Shown one piece after another: positions 18,422-27,595 of a stretch of DNA of 64,000 bases. Within the stretch, counting starts at the first letter, position 1, and each line of letters opens with the position of its first letter. This stretch comes from an uncultured Lachnospiraceae bacterium (lineage in GTDB: Bacteria > Bacillota > Clostridia > Lachnospirales > Lachnospiraceae): NCBI GenBank assembly GCA_948688495.1, contig CAPQSW010000002.1, positions 53,798 to 117,797 on the forward strand. Direction: 5' to 3'. The notes beneath the pieces were generated by a model. That model saw only the letters and a list, made by a program, of their open reading frames with translations, ran no database searches and was not told where the DNA came from. Made by a program: the position numbers and the translations under genes.

Positions 18422-21094
18422 ATGAGCGGTACAGGCGCGTTTTATTTAGAACAGGGAATCCGTTTTTTTGAGTCTGGGAATTATGAGCAGGCTGTGCAAA
18501 ATATGATTCAAGCATATGGGCTGGGCTATGAACAGGAATGGATTTTAGAAAATATCCGTAATTGTTTTATTCAGCCGAATGAGCAGGAATTTCGGGATTA
18601 TTACAGACAGGGGAGTGCGGAGTTTGTGCAGATTCCGTTTGAGGAATGCGCGTTGGAATTTATACCCGTATGTGAGAATCGGTATTATATTTTTGATAAG
18701 GAACAGCAGGAATTTTCGGGCCTGTTTGTAATGGATGAAACGCCGGTATGTGGGAAAGATCCGGTGTATGAGAGTATTTTATATACAGATACCTGGGATT
18801 TTCGCGAGGTACTGCCGGATATGAAACAATATCAAAGGCCGGCAGTATATATTCTGCCAGAAAAGCAGGAAGCAAGATTTGCATCGTTTTTTCAATTGCC
18901 TCATTTCAAAGAACGGTATCTTAGAAATGTCATTGTTTTTAAAAATGAAATGCTTTTGCGCCGCTTTTTTGAAGCATCTTTTCACGTTCCCCTGCCAGGG
19001 GAGATCGTCACAGATGAGCCAAAAAGATATTGGAATCTCTTACTGCAGCTGCACAGCAAGAGAATATCAGGGTTTCTCACAGCAGAATTAGAAACTGTTT
19101 TTCAAAATCCGGGTAAAGATGGGAAAGAAGAGGAAAAGGAGGCAAAGGGGCTCGACGGAATTGTCATGCGGGCGCAGCGGCTCTTTTGCGCGGGACAGAA
19201 AGCGCAGGCTTATACTGTAATAAAAGAAGCGGTGCGTATAAATCCCTATAATTTTATGGTAAACCGGATGGCAAGGCTGCTATCTGCAGATACAGGAGAT
19301 GACAGCGGTGCGGTAAAGTATGATACCATCCTGAAGTTTCTTCATGACATGTTTCCAGAACTTCCGTGTGTTGATGCATGGACGCGCGAGCTGATGGGGA
19401 AACTCCATGCGCAGCATCATATTGCTCTTGCACAGGGGGATGGGACTAGGGCCTTAAAATACAAGGATGAGATTGATTTTCTGAAAGGGCGTATCCCTGT
19501 AGCATTTGGGTTTGATGACCATACTTATGACAAGGGCTCAATTGTCGGCAAAATTTATGAGGATGGATTTGGAAACCGATGGTACAATGCGCGTTGTGAC
19601 GCGGTAAGTTTTGAGGATATTCTTCCTGACGTGGAATCGGCGTTTGATAATTGTGTGCTGACAAAGATGGAATGCCTTGCGGTTACAAAAACAAACTCCT
19701 TTATCGCGGAGGGGGATACAGAATATTTGCTGCCGGTTCTTCAGGAGAAAACGGATATCCCGTATAAGTTTACGACGGCAGATGGATTAGAGTATATCTG
19801 CAAGAATAAAAAGCCCCAGCATTTTGAGTATTACCGGTTGCAGCCTCAGACAAAGCTGGAATCAGAGATGCCATTGTTTGTCGGGAAACCGATTCTGCTA
19901 AAACAGGATGCCAAGAAAAAGAAGCTTGTGTTGAATATTTTTGTGGATGGTCTGTCGCAAAAGGTAATAGAGGAAGATGGGCTTGCAAATCTTATGCCGT
20001 TTACGGCGCAGTTTTTTTCCAAAGGGGTATGCGTAAGCAATGCCTATACAGCGGGGGAATGGACGCTGCCGTCACTCGCTTCCTATACGACGGGCCTTAG
20101 TACGGCAGACCATATGCTGATTCATGACCGGGTGACACATATACTACCCGAAGATGTTACCGTTCTTGCCGAATATTTTAAGGAACAGGGTTATCAGACG
20201 GCCAAGATAGACGGGGACTGGCGTTCCAATCTTCTTTATGGATATGGCAGGGGCATGGACAGGGTGGTCTATCAGTATCAGGATACGGGACTGAAAGCAG
20301 CGCAGGTGGTAGAGAATGTTTTAGACCATATGGAGTTGATGAAGGAGACGAATCAATTTATCTGGATGTGCGTAGGCGACCTTCATAACATCGCAGACGG
20401 GTATGCCCTGCATGCATCGGTACAGGCTGCCATCCCCCTGGAGAAGCGTTGTGTGGAGGAGGCAGGGGTAACTTCTGTGAAACAGTATTACAGTTGCAGC
20501 AAGCGGACGGCATATATACAGCAGATAAAATATATTGACCGATGCCTTTTGAGCCTGTACAGTTATATCGAAAGGAATTATGAGGATGAGGAAATTGTTG
20601 TTTCCATGTTTGGCGACCATGGGCAGGGATATCTGGTGAGAGAGGATGAGCACTTTCTGGCAGAGGGCCGTACAAAGGTAGGCATGATGTTCCGGGGAGG
20701 AATGAAAGAAGGCGGGGTATGTGAGGAGCTGGTCTCCACCTGTGACTATCTGCCGATTCTGTGCCAAATGGCAGGCATACCGCTGAAAGATGAAAAGATA
20801 GAGGGAAGGCTGCCGCGCTTTTTTGGCGGCTCCAGGGAACGTGAATATGTCATAACAGAGAGCGTGCATCTAAATGATCCCTATTATGCAGCTATTTATG
20901 GTAAAGACGAGGTGTTTTATTTTACGTCGGGCGGCCTTGCGTCCTATGACGGCAGGTTTGGGCTGGGGGATTACCAGTGCATGCTTCTCGACAGGCAGGG
21001 CAGGGAATGTCAGGACAAGGAGCGTTGGGATTATTATTTTCATATTCTCATGCAGCATGTGGAAGTTCTGCAGGCAAGGAGAGAAGATAAATGA
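18422..21094 (+). CDS. Sulfatase/phosphotransferase-fold protein with TPR-like N-terminus
   Basis: Protein of 890 aa. Residues 1-60 look like a TPR helical pair (YLEQGIRFFESGNYEQAVQNM), and a second repeat-like stretch lies near 250. From about residue 500 there is an alkaline phosphatase/sulfatase-type domain: the metal-binding NIFVDGLSQ, the nucleophile region AGEWTLPSLASYTTGL, and the late MFGDHGQGY metal site. The nucleophile position is threonine, not the Cys/Ser-X-P-X-R of formylglycine sulfatases. A phosphoglycerol or phosphoethanolamine transferase-like, or phosphodiesterase-like, role is therefore more likely than sulfate hydrolysis. No membrane helix or signal peptide is seen, which is odd for a cell-envelope phosphotransferase. 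The ATGA overlap with the next gene indicates coupling. Confidence 0.75.
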   Translation: MSGTGAFYLEQGIRFFESGNYEQAVQNMIQAYGLGYEQEWILENIRNCFIQPNEQEFRDYYRQGSAEFVQIPFEECALEFIPVCENRYYIFDKEQQEFSGLFVMDETPVCGKDPVYESILYTDTWDFREVLPDMKQYQRPAVYILPEKQEARFASFFQLPHFKERYLRNVIVFKNEMLLRRFFEASFHVPLPGEIVTDEPKRYWNLLLQLHSKRISGFLTAELETVFQNPGKDGKEEEKEAKGLDGIVMRAQRLFCAGQKAQAYTVIKEAVRINPYNFMVNRMARLLSADTGDDSGAVKYDTILKFLHDMFPELPCVDAWTRELMGKLHAQHHIALAQGDGTRALKYKDEIDFLKGRIPVAFGFDDHTYDKGSIVGKIYEDGFGNRWYNARCDAVSFEDILPDVESAFDNCVLTKMECLAVTKTNSFIAEGDTEYLLPVLQEKTDIPYKFTTADGLEYICKNKKPQHFEYYRLQPQTKLESEMPLFVGKPILLKQDAKKKKLVLNIFVDGLSQKVIEEDGLANLMPFTAQFFSKGVCVSNAYTAGEWTLPSLASYTTGLSTADHMLIHDRVTHILPEDVTVLAEYFKEQGYQTAKIDGDWRSNLLYGYGRGMDRVVYQYQDTGLKAAQVVENVLDHMELMKETNQFIWMCVGDLHNIADGYALHASVQAAIPLEKRCVEEAGVTSVKQYYSCSKRTAYIQQIKYIDRCLLSLYSYIERNYEDEEIVVSMFGDHGQGYLVREDEHFLAEGRTKVGMMFRGGMKEGGVCEELVSTCDYLPILCQMAGIPLKDEKIEGRLPRFFGGSREREYVITESVHLNDPYYAAIYGKDEVFYFTSGGLASYDGRFGLGDYQCMLLDRQGRECQDKERWDYYFHILMQHVEVLQARREDK

Positions 21095-23169
21095 AGGATG
21101 GTGTTTTAGCGGTAATAACAGCCCATAATGAGATGCAGTATGTAAAGCTGAATGTGCAGATTCTGCGCGGGGAATTACAGGAGGCGGATTCGGAAATTGT
21201 CGTTGTAGATAACTGTTCCGACGATGGATTGCAGCAGTGGCTGATGACACAGAAAAATATATCTTACATTGTCTGTGATGATAAGTTGGAAGGATACGGA
21301 GAAATCCTAAAAGTCGTGGCAGAACAGTTTGGCAATGGGAGAGATCTTTTGCTGCTGCGTGCCAACTGTTTTCTCACACCGGGAAGCATTGCCTGTATGA
21401 AGGCAGCCTTGCGAGGCGGCGGGGACATTGCGGCGGCCGGGCCAGTTGGGAACAATCTGTGCGGGGAGCAGAGATGTTTTCTGGGAAACAGTTATGAGGA
21501 GGCACAGGATTTTCAGAAAAGTATTGCAGATGAAGTTGTAGAAACGGCATACCTGAATGCGGATGTCATGCTGTTAAGGGGCGATACGCTAGACAGGCTT
21601 GAGACAGGACTAGCAATTCCACAGGCGGTATTGCGGGGGTATATGAAGAACGTGCTGCGGGATGGGAAATGCTTTGCAATCGCAAAAAAGGCGGTATGTT
21701 TTGCGGTTGGGGATACGAAGGATGAGCCCTATCGGTCGCTTGCTGCAAATGTTTATCTTCAGGAAAGGCTTCATAAGCTCCTGTATCATTTTGGCGATAT
21801 TGACTATAAGGGGGTTTATCTGTACAAATATCTCAAGTCAGATATTCTTGCGGGGATTAATCATCAAAACAGGCTGCAGAATACCAAAAGGAGCAAGCTT
21901 GCGCTTACATGGGGCGCAAAGGATGTGGCGCTGTCTACGGAAAAAGAAGCAATGGAAATGCAAGAGGTTATTGAAAACCTGCCGCAAAAAGAAGTTTTGT
22001 TTGTAACACTTCCTATTCGCAGAATGCATCAGGGAGAATATATCCATACGGCTATGGAGACTTATATGGCAAGCCTTTCGGAAGAACTTTATCTGGATTT
22101 GGAAATTGTGGGGGATGTGGAAGAAGACAGAAAGAGAAAGATACCTACGCCAAACAGATATGCCGTTTTGGAGGCGGCAATTCCAAGGGCCTATGGCGTT
22201 GGAGATGTCAACGGGAAGGAACTGCTGGAATTTTTGTGGTGCAATTTCATTCATCCACTGGAGCAGACATTGGGGATGAAGTTTGAAGAAAATATTTTTC
22301 ACGGATGTTATCGCAAGGCAGTATATCTGCTAAAGGCCAGAGTGGGATATATGGGGTTCTATAAGGAAGTCATTTCCAGGGTAAAGCCGAAGGTCATAAT
22401 ATATTCCCACGGTCCAGATATGGTTCTCGCCTGTCTTCGGGATGCAGCGTTAGAGCTTGAAATTCCAACGCTTGAAATCAGTCATGGGATTGTAACGGCA
22501 GGCGCTTACCATAAGCATCTGGTATATGCGGATGATCTGGCAGCATACAGTGAAATTATTGCCAAAAAGTCCAGGGAATCGGGCAATGGCAGGGTCTTGG
22601 GAATTGGAAAGCCGGGGGTATATGAACAGGCAGTCCAGGCAGAGAGGGGACCGGCGATTGTGATAGCCTTTATTTCCAGTCTGGAACATGAGATTTTTTC
22701 TTATGCCAGGAATCTGGCGATGCGGCTCGAGAAACAAAAGTATCTGGTCGTATATAAATCACATAATTCAGAATTGTGGAGTCCGGTGGAAATCGCAGAA
22801 ATCCAAACAGAAATTGTAAACTTTAGGTTTGTGTCTGGCAGCGTGGATATAAGGGAGCTTATAGGAGCTTCGGATATTGTAGTGGGAATACGAAGTTCCG
22901 GGATTTTTGATGCGTTGCCATATCCTGAGGTTAAGGTTATAGCCGTAAAAGATACGGCTGAAGATTTCAGTGAGGAAAAACCGAAAGCGATTTTACAGGA
23001 AGTGATAGAGCGTGGAGAGATTGTTCTGGCAGAGGATGAAGAACAGCTTTACCGTGAGATTAGCAGTTATGAGAGGGGAAAGACATACCGGGGGGAAAGG
23101 AATTGTTTTTGGCAGGAAAATGCCAAAGAGAGGTTCCAGGCATTAGTCGATAGTTATTTACAAAAATAG
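21091..23169 (+). CDS. Two-domain protein: GT2-like plus capsule-type GT-B-like
   Basis: Protein of 692 aa. The N-terminal 250 residues resemble a GT2 transferase (LAVITAHNEMQYVKLN, then IVVVDNCSDDG), but the LLRANCF stretch lacks a clear DXD. The C-terminal part, from about 290, reads like a capsule polysaccharide or CDP-glycerophosphotransferase-like GT-B half: IIYSHGPDMVLACL, TLEISHGIVTAG, LVVYKSHNSELW and IVVGIRSSGIFDAL. The start ATG overlaps the stop of the preceding sulfatase-fold gene. It sits between pseB and pseF and is a candidate for a pseudaminic acid or nonulosonate transferase. No experimental anchor is available from sequence alone. Confidence 0.7.
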   Translation: MKDGVLAVITAHNEMQYVKLNVQILRGELQEADSEIVVVDNCSDDGLQQWLMTQKNISYIVCDDKLEGYGEILKVVAEQFGNGRDLLLLRANCFLTPGSIACMKAALRGGGDIAAAGPVGNNLCGEQRCFLGNSYEEAQDFQKSIADEVVETAYLNADVMLLRGDTLDRLETGLAIPQAVLRGYMKNVLRDGKCFAIAKKAVCFAVGDTKDEPYRSLAANVYLQERLHKLLYHFGDIDYKGVYLYKYLKSDILAGINHQNRLQNTKRSKLALTWGAKDVALSTEKEAMEMQEVIENLPQKEVLFVTLPIRRMHQGEYIHTAMETYMASLSEELYLDLEIVGDVEEDRKRKIPTPNRYAVLEAAIPRAYGVGDVNGKELLEFLWCNFIHPLEQTLGMKFEENIFHGCYRKAVYLLKARVGYMGFYKEVISRVKPKVIIYSHGPDMVLACLRDAALELEIPTLEISHGIVTAGAYHKHLVYADDLAAYSEIIAKKSRESGNGRVLGIGKPGVYEQAVQAERGPAIVIAFISSLEHEIFSYARNLAMRLEKQKYLVVYKSHNSELWSPVEIAEIQTEIVNFRFVSGSVDIRELIGASDIVVGIRSSGIFDALPYPEVKVIAVKDTAEDFSEEKPKAILQEVIERGEIVLAEDEEQLYREISSYERGKTYRGERNCFWQENAKERFQALVDSYLQK

Positions 23170-23198
23170 AAGCGGTGGATTGGTCAGGAGGAATTAAC

Positions 23199-23900
23199 AT
23201 GGCAGAAAAATGCCTTGCGGTAATCACTGCAAGAGGCGGAAGCAAACGCATTCCGCATAAGAATATAAAAGAATTTTGTGGGAAACCAATGATAGAGTAT
23301 TCCATCCAGGCAGCCTTAGGCAGCAATGTGTTTGATGAGGTCATGGTTTCAACGGATGACGATGAGATTGCCCAAATTGCTAGGAAGGCAGGCGCACAGG
23401 TGCCGTTTCTGCGTTCCGAGGGGACGTCGGGGGATATGGCGATGACCCATGAGGTTCTAATAGAAGTCTTGCGCGAATACGAGCATCAACGCAGGAAGTT
23501 TGATATTGTCTGCTGCATATATCCCACCGCGCCATTTCTTACATCGGGGAGATTGAAAGAGGCGGTGGAGAAGCTGCAGGAGACCGGGGCGGATGGAGTT
23601 GTACCGGTTGTCCGTTATTCCTTCCCGCCCCAGCGCTGTTTTGTGATTGAGGATGGGCGTGTGAAGTATAAGTGGCCAAAGAACCGTTTAAAACGTTCCC
23701 AGGATTTGGAGCCGTACTACCATGACTGCGGGCAGTTTTATTTTATGCGTGTGCAGCCTTTTCTTACACAGGAAAATATGATTTTGGAAAATACCATTCC
23801 GTTTCTTATGGATGAGCTTGAGGTACAGGACATCGACACCTTGGAGGACTGGAAAATTGCAGAGTTGAAATACAGGCTGCTTCTGGAGAGGAAGAAATAA
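23199..23900 (+). CDS. pseF: Pseudaminic acid cytidylyltransferase
   Basis: Activates pseudaminic acid to CMP-Pse with CTP. It has 233 aa and the acylneuraminate cytidylyltransferase signature LAVITARGGSKRIPHKNIKEFCGKPMI, then VSTDDDEIAQIA and CIYPTAPFLT. The GTG at 23175 gives a longer frame, but AGGAGG at 23187 fixes the start at ATG 23199. It is followed by pseI, pseH, pseG and pseC in one tight run. A CMP-legionaminate or CMP-neuraminate synthetase would look similar. The PseB/C/H/G neighbours decide for Pse. Confidence 0.92.
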   Translation: MAEKCLAVITARGGSKRIPHKNIKEFCGKPMIEYSIQAALGSNVFDEVMVSTDDDEIAQIARKAGAQVPFLRSEGTSGDMAMTHEVLIEVLREYEHQRRKFDIVCCIYPTAPFLTSGRLKEAVEKLQETGADGVVPVVRYSFPPQRCFVIEDGRVKYKWPKNRLKRSQDLEPYYHDCGQFYFMRVQPFLTQENMILENTIPFLMDELEVQDIDTLEDWKIAELKYRLLLERKK

Positions 23901-23948
23901 GTGCAGGAGATAGGCAGTGGAAGAATGGCTGATATGGAGGTTTGACAG

Positions 23949-25001
23949 ATGGAAGGAATTAAGATAGGGCAAAGAGTCATCGGTACGGGGCTTCCCGTAT
24001 ATGTAATTGCAGAAATGTCGGCGAACCATGCGGGAAGCCTTGCGCGTGCCAAAGAGATTATCCATGCGGCAAAAGAGTCCGGCGCGGACTGTATTAAGAT
24101 ACAGACGTATACGCCGGATACCTTAACGATTGATTGTGATAGTAAATATTTTCATATTTCGGACGGAACGTGGGAGGGGGAAAATTTATATCATCTGTAT
24201 GAGAAAGCGTATACGCCCTGGGAGTGGCAGCGGGAACTGAAGGAGGAAGCCGGGAGGGTAGGAATTGATTTTCTCTCCACGCCGTTTGACAAAAGCGCTG
24301 TGGATTTTCTGGAAGATCTTGACGTGGATTTCTACAAAATAGCTTCTTTTGAGTTGGTGGATCTGCCGTTGATTTCTTATACTGCCTCCAAAGGAAAGCC
24401 CATTATCATGTCTACCGGTATGGCCACTCTGGGGGAAATTGAGGAGGCGGTGAATGCGGTACGAAATGCCGGACGGGGGCGGCTTGCACTGCTTCGGTGT
24501 GCCAGCGCATATCCGGCGGTTACCGATGAAATGAATCTGAGAACGATGCAGAATATGGCGGAGGTTTTCGGTGTTCCGGTGGGGCTTTCGGATCACTCTA
24601 TGGGGTCTGTGGGGGCGGTTGCGGCGGTTGCATTGGGGGCGTGCATCATTGAGAAGCATTTTTGCCTTGACCGTTCCATTGAGAATCCAGATGCTTTGTT
24701 TTCCATGAACCCACAGGAGTTTGGACAGATGGTAAAGGACGTCCGGCAGGCGGAGAAGGCAGTTGGATGTGTGAAGTACGGTGTTACCAAACAGGAGGAA
24801 TCAAGTATTGTATTCCGCCGCTCAATTTTCTGTGTAAAGGATATTAAAAAAGGTGAGAAACTTACCGAAGAAAATATAAGGGTCATCCGTCCCGGTTACG
24901 GTCTTGCGCCTAAGTATTACCAGCAGGTGTTGGGACAGAGAGCATTGCAGGATATTGAAAGGGGTACGCCGCTTGGGTTTGAGCTGATAGGAGGTAAGTG
25001 A
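23949..25001 (+). CDS. pseI: Pseudaminic acid synthase
   Basis: Condenses 2,4-diacetamido-2,4,6-trideoxy-L-altrose with phosphoenolpyruvate to give pseudaminic acid. It has 350 aa. The NeuB-type barrel shows VIAEMSANHAGSLARAKEII, CIKIQTYTPDT, FLSTPFDKSAVDFL and PIIMSTGMATLGEIEEAV. The C-terminal SAF (antifreeze-like) domain has FRRSIFCVKDIKKGEKLT and IRPGYGLAP. GGAGG precedes the ATG. The stop overlaps the pseH start (TGATG). The SANHAG and YTPDT forms favour the Pse branch over sialic acid synthases. Confidence 0.94.
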   Translation: MEGIKIGQRVIGTGLPVYVIAEMSANHAGSLARAKEIIHAAKESGADCIKIQTYTPDTLTIDCDSKYFHISDGTWEGENLYHLYEKAYTPWEWQRELKEEAGRVGIDFLSTPFDKSAVDFLEDLDVDFYKIASFELVDLPLISYTASKGKPIIMSTGMATLGEIEEAVNAVRNAGRGRLALLRCASAYPAVTDEMNLRTMQNMAEVFGVPVGLSDHSMGSVGAVAAVALGACIIEKHFCLDRSIENPDALFSMNPQEFGQMVKDVRQAEKAVGCVKYGVTKQEESSIVFRRSIFCVKDIKKGEKLTEENIRVIRPGYGLAPKYYQQVLGQRALQDIERGTPLGFELIGGK

Positions 25002-25447
25002 TGGAAGCTGCTTATTTGCGGGCTGCGACAGAGGAAGATATGGATTTGCTGTTTGAATGGGCAAATGAAGCCTCTGTCCGTGCTAATTCTTTCTCTGCTT
25101 CCCAGATAACTTATGAAGAACATAAAGTCTGGTACAGCAGGATTATGTCAAAAAAGGATGTCGGGCAGTATATTTATATGTATGACAGACAGGCTGTCGG
25201 ACAGGTGCGTGTGTCGGTCTTTGGCACAGAGGCGGAGATTGGTTACAGTGTCTGTGCCGGGATGAGGGGAATGGGACATGGGAAAAATATGCTCCGTCTT
25301 TTATATGAGCAGATGAAATGTGATTACCCTAAAGTGCAGAAATTGATCGCAAAGGTAAAACCTGGGAATACAGCTTCCCAAAAGGCATTTTCTGATACAG
25401 GATATACAAAAAAATACGAGGTCTATGAATTAGATATAAAGAGATGA
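25001..25447 (+). CDS. pseH: Pse pathway N-acetyltransferase
   Basis: GNAT-fold acetyltransferase, 148 aa, that N-acetylates C4 of UDP-4-amino-4,6-dideoxy-beta-L-AltNAc. It shows LRAATEEDMDLLFEWANEASVR at the N-terminus and a weak acetyl-CoA loop (GMRGMGHGKNML). The C-terminal VKPGNTASQKAF stretch is typical of RimJ/RimL-like GNATs. The start is the ATG overlapping the pseI stop, with AGGAGG seven bases upstream. The adjacent GTG at 24998 is less likely. It is flanked by pseI and pseG, which supports the assignment. Confidence 0.88.
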   Translation: MEAAYLRAATEEDMDLLFEWANEASVRANSFSASQITYEEHKVWYSRIMSKKDVGQYIYMYDRQAVGQVRVSVFGTEAEIGYSVCAGMRGMGHGKNMLRLLYEQMKCDYPKVQKLIAKVKPGNTASQKAFSDTGYTKKYEVYELDIKR

Positions 25448-25450
25448 ATT

Positions 25451-26458
25451 ATGTTGTATATTAGAGTTGATATGAATAACCGGATTGCTACCGGACATAT
25501 GATGCGCTGCCTGTCTGTTGCAGATGCAGCAAAAAGCTTGGGCGAGGAGGTGACGTTTCTTCTTGCGGACAATCAGGCGCTTGGTTTGATCAAGAAAAGA
25601 GGACACCATGCGATTGTACTCAACATTCCATGGGATGATAAGGAACTGGAGCTTAAAGTCCTCAAAAAGATACTCTGGGATTATCAAATTCCAAGGATTC
25701 TGCTTGACAGCTATCAGGTTACCGCGGCGTATCTGGGAGAATTAAAAAAATATACCGAGGTATATTATATAGACGATATTAACGCGTTCCATTATCCGGT
25801 GGATACGCTTATATGCTATGCAAATTATTGGGAGAGGTTCAGGTACAGGGAACATTATGATAATACAAAGCTGTATCTGGGAACACAGTATACTCCCTTG
25901 AGGAAGGACTTCTCAAACTGTGGGAAAAAGCAAATCAGGTCTGGTGTGGAGCATTTGCTTCTGCTTTCCGGGGGATCGGATCCTTATGATATTTTAGACG
26001 GGATATTAGAGCGGATTCACAGGGAAAGGTATCGCCGGGTTAGTGTGATTTGCGGCATTTATTATACAAAATATAATGCTCTGCGTGAGAAATATAAGAA
26101 GAATGACAATGTCTGTATCTATCAGGGAATACCGAATATCATTCGTTATATGCAGGAGGCAGATATGGCAGTTTCTGCAGGGGGCATTACACTCTACGAA
26201 TTGTGTGCCGTGGGTACGCCTGCGATTTCATATTCCTTTGCAGATAACCAACTGAGAAATGTAGAGAAATTCGATGAGGACGGAATGATTTCCTATGCAG
26301 GGGATTTGAGGAAAGACCCGGTGGCAGAGCGTGTCGCAGGGTATCTGGATTATTATGGACAGAACCAGAAACTTCGCCAGGAAAGGTCCCTGCGTATGCA
26401 GGAGCTGGTAGACGGACAAGGTGCGCGGCGTATTGCTGAGATATTGATTAATGAGTGA
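25451..26458 (+). CDS. pseG: UDP-2,4-diacetamido-2,4,6-trideoxy-L-altropyranose hydrolase
   Basis: Cleaves UDP from the diacetamido-altrose intermediate, using a GT-B/MurG-like fold. The protein has 335 aa. The N-terminus is characteristic: LYIRVDMNNRIATGHMMRCLSVADA, with the glycine-histidine loop. The C-terminal half has LLSGGSDPYDIL and MAVSAGGITLYELCAVGTPAI. It starts three bases after pseH and is followed after 9 bp by pseC. The family is normally about 270-350 aa in single-domain form, so this is complete and not fused to PseH as in some species. Confidence 0.92.
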   Translation: MLYIRVDMNNRIATGHMMRCLSVADAAKSLGEEVTFLLADNQALGLIKKRGHHAIVLNIPWDDKELELKVLKKILWDYQIPRILLDSYQVTAAYLGELKKYTEVYYIDDINAFHYPVDTLICYANYWERFRYREHYDNTKLYLGTQYTPLRKDFSNCGKKQIRSGVEHLLLLSGGSDPYDILDGILERIHRERYRRVSVICGIYYTKYNALREKYKKNDNVCIYQGIPNIIRYMQEADMAVSAGGITLYELCAVGTPAISYSFADNQLRNVEKFDEDGMISYAGDLRKDPVAERVAGYLDYYGQNQKLRQERSLRMQELVDGQGARRIAEILINE

Positions 26459-26467
26459 GGAATCATA

Positions 26468-27595
26468 ATGATACCATATGGAAGGCAGATTATAGAAGAA
26501 GATGATATACAGGCAGTGGTGGAGGTGCTAAGGTCAGATTACCTTACGACAGGACCCAAGATTGCAGAGTTTGAAAAGAGTGTGGCAGATTATGTCGGTG
26601 CGAAATATGCTGTGGCAGTATCGAATGGAACGGCAGCATTGCACGCCGCATGTTTTGCCGCGGGAATCAAAGAGGGGGACGAGGTCATTACCACTCCGCT
26701 CACATTTGCAGCATCGTCAAACTGCATTCTGTATTGCAAGGCAACGCCCGTATTTGCGGATGTTGACCTTAGGACGTATAACATTGATGCAGAAGATATA
26801 AAAAGAAAAATTACAGACAGGACGAAAGCCGTTATACCAGTGCATCTGGCCGGTCAGCCCTGTGATATGGATGCCATCCGTAAAATTGCGGCGGAATATG
26901 GGCTTACGGTCATTGAGGATGGCGCCCATGCGCTCGGCGCGGAATATAAGGGCAGAAAAATTGGGGCGCTGTCTGATATGACAACGTTCAGTTTTCATCC
27001 GGTAAAGCCCATCACAACCGGAGAAGGAGGAATGGTTGTCACAGATCAGGAAGAACTGTATAAGAAGCTGATTCTTTTCCGAAGCCATGGGATTACCAGA
27101 GACGGGGAATTACTGACAGAGAATCAGGGGCCATGGTTCTACCAGCAGTTGGAGCTTGGGTATAACTACCGGATTACAGATATCCAATGTGCCCTGGGAT
27201 GTTCCCAGATGAAGAAGCTGGAAAGGTTTTTAAGACGCAGGAGGGAGCTGGCAGGGCGCTATGACAAAGCATTCAGGGATATTTCAAACATTATAACGCC
27301 ATACCAGCTATCGGATACGGACAGCGGCTGGCATCTGTATATTATTCAGGTGCAGGGCTGTGACAGAAAGCAGGTGTTTGAAGCTCTGCGTGCAAAGGGA
27401 ATCGGGGTCAATGTGCACTACATCCCGGTATACAGCCACCCGTATTACCGGGCACATGGTTACCAGGACGTCTGTTGTCCTCATGCAGAACAGATTTATA
27501 AACAGATGATCAGCATTCCGCTGCATCCGGCTATGACGGACGATCAACAGGACTATGTGATCCATGCTGTTATAGAAGCAGTCAAAGGCTCCTAA
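26468..27595 (+). CDS. pseC: UDP-4-amino-4,6-dideoxy-L-AltNAc transaminase
   Basis: PLP-dependent DegT-family aminotransferase, 375 aa, that adds the C4 amino group to the PseB product. Motifs are YGRQIIEEDDIQAVVEVL, LTTGPKIAEFE, AVSNGTAALHAA, the PLP aspartate region IEDGAHALGAEY and the lysine in SFHPVKPITTGEGG (Lys about 180). GAGGA precedes the ATG. Its stop codon overlaps the stop codon of the convergent licC gene, so no dedicated terminator separates the Pse operon from the phosphocholine operon. Confidence 0.94.
   Translation: MIPYGRQIIEEDDIQAVVEVLRSDYLTTGPKIAEFEKSVADYVGAKYAVAVSNGTAALHAACFAAGIKEGDEVITTPLTFAASSNCILYCKATPVFADVDLRTYNIDAEDIKRKITDRTKAVIPVHLAGQPCDMDAIRKIAAEYGLTVIEDGAHALGAEYKGRKIGALSDMTTFSFHPVKPITTGEGGMVVTDQEELYKKLILFRSHGITRDGELLTENQGPWFYQQLELGYNYRITDIQCALGCSQMKKLERFLRRRRELAGRYDKAFRDISNIITPYQLSDTDSGWHLYIIQVQGCDRKQVFEALRAKGIGVNVHYIPVYSHPYYRAHGYQDVCCPHAEQIYKQMISIPLHPAMTDDQQDYVIHAVIEAVKGS

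Noticed and set aside
20321..20869. Long antisense open frame within the sulfatase-fold gene
   Set aside because: No ribosome binding site, composition unlike a protein of this organism, and fully explained as the reverse-strand shadow of a well-supported gene.
18422..21094. Formylglycine sulfatase
   Set aside because: The nucleophile region reads WTLPSLAS with Thr and lacks C/S-X-P-X-R; no anaerobic sulfatase-maturing enzyme is adjacent.
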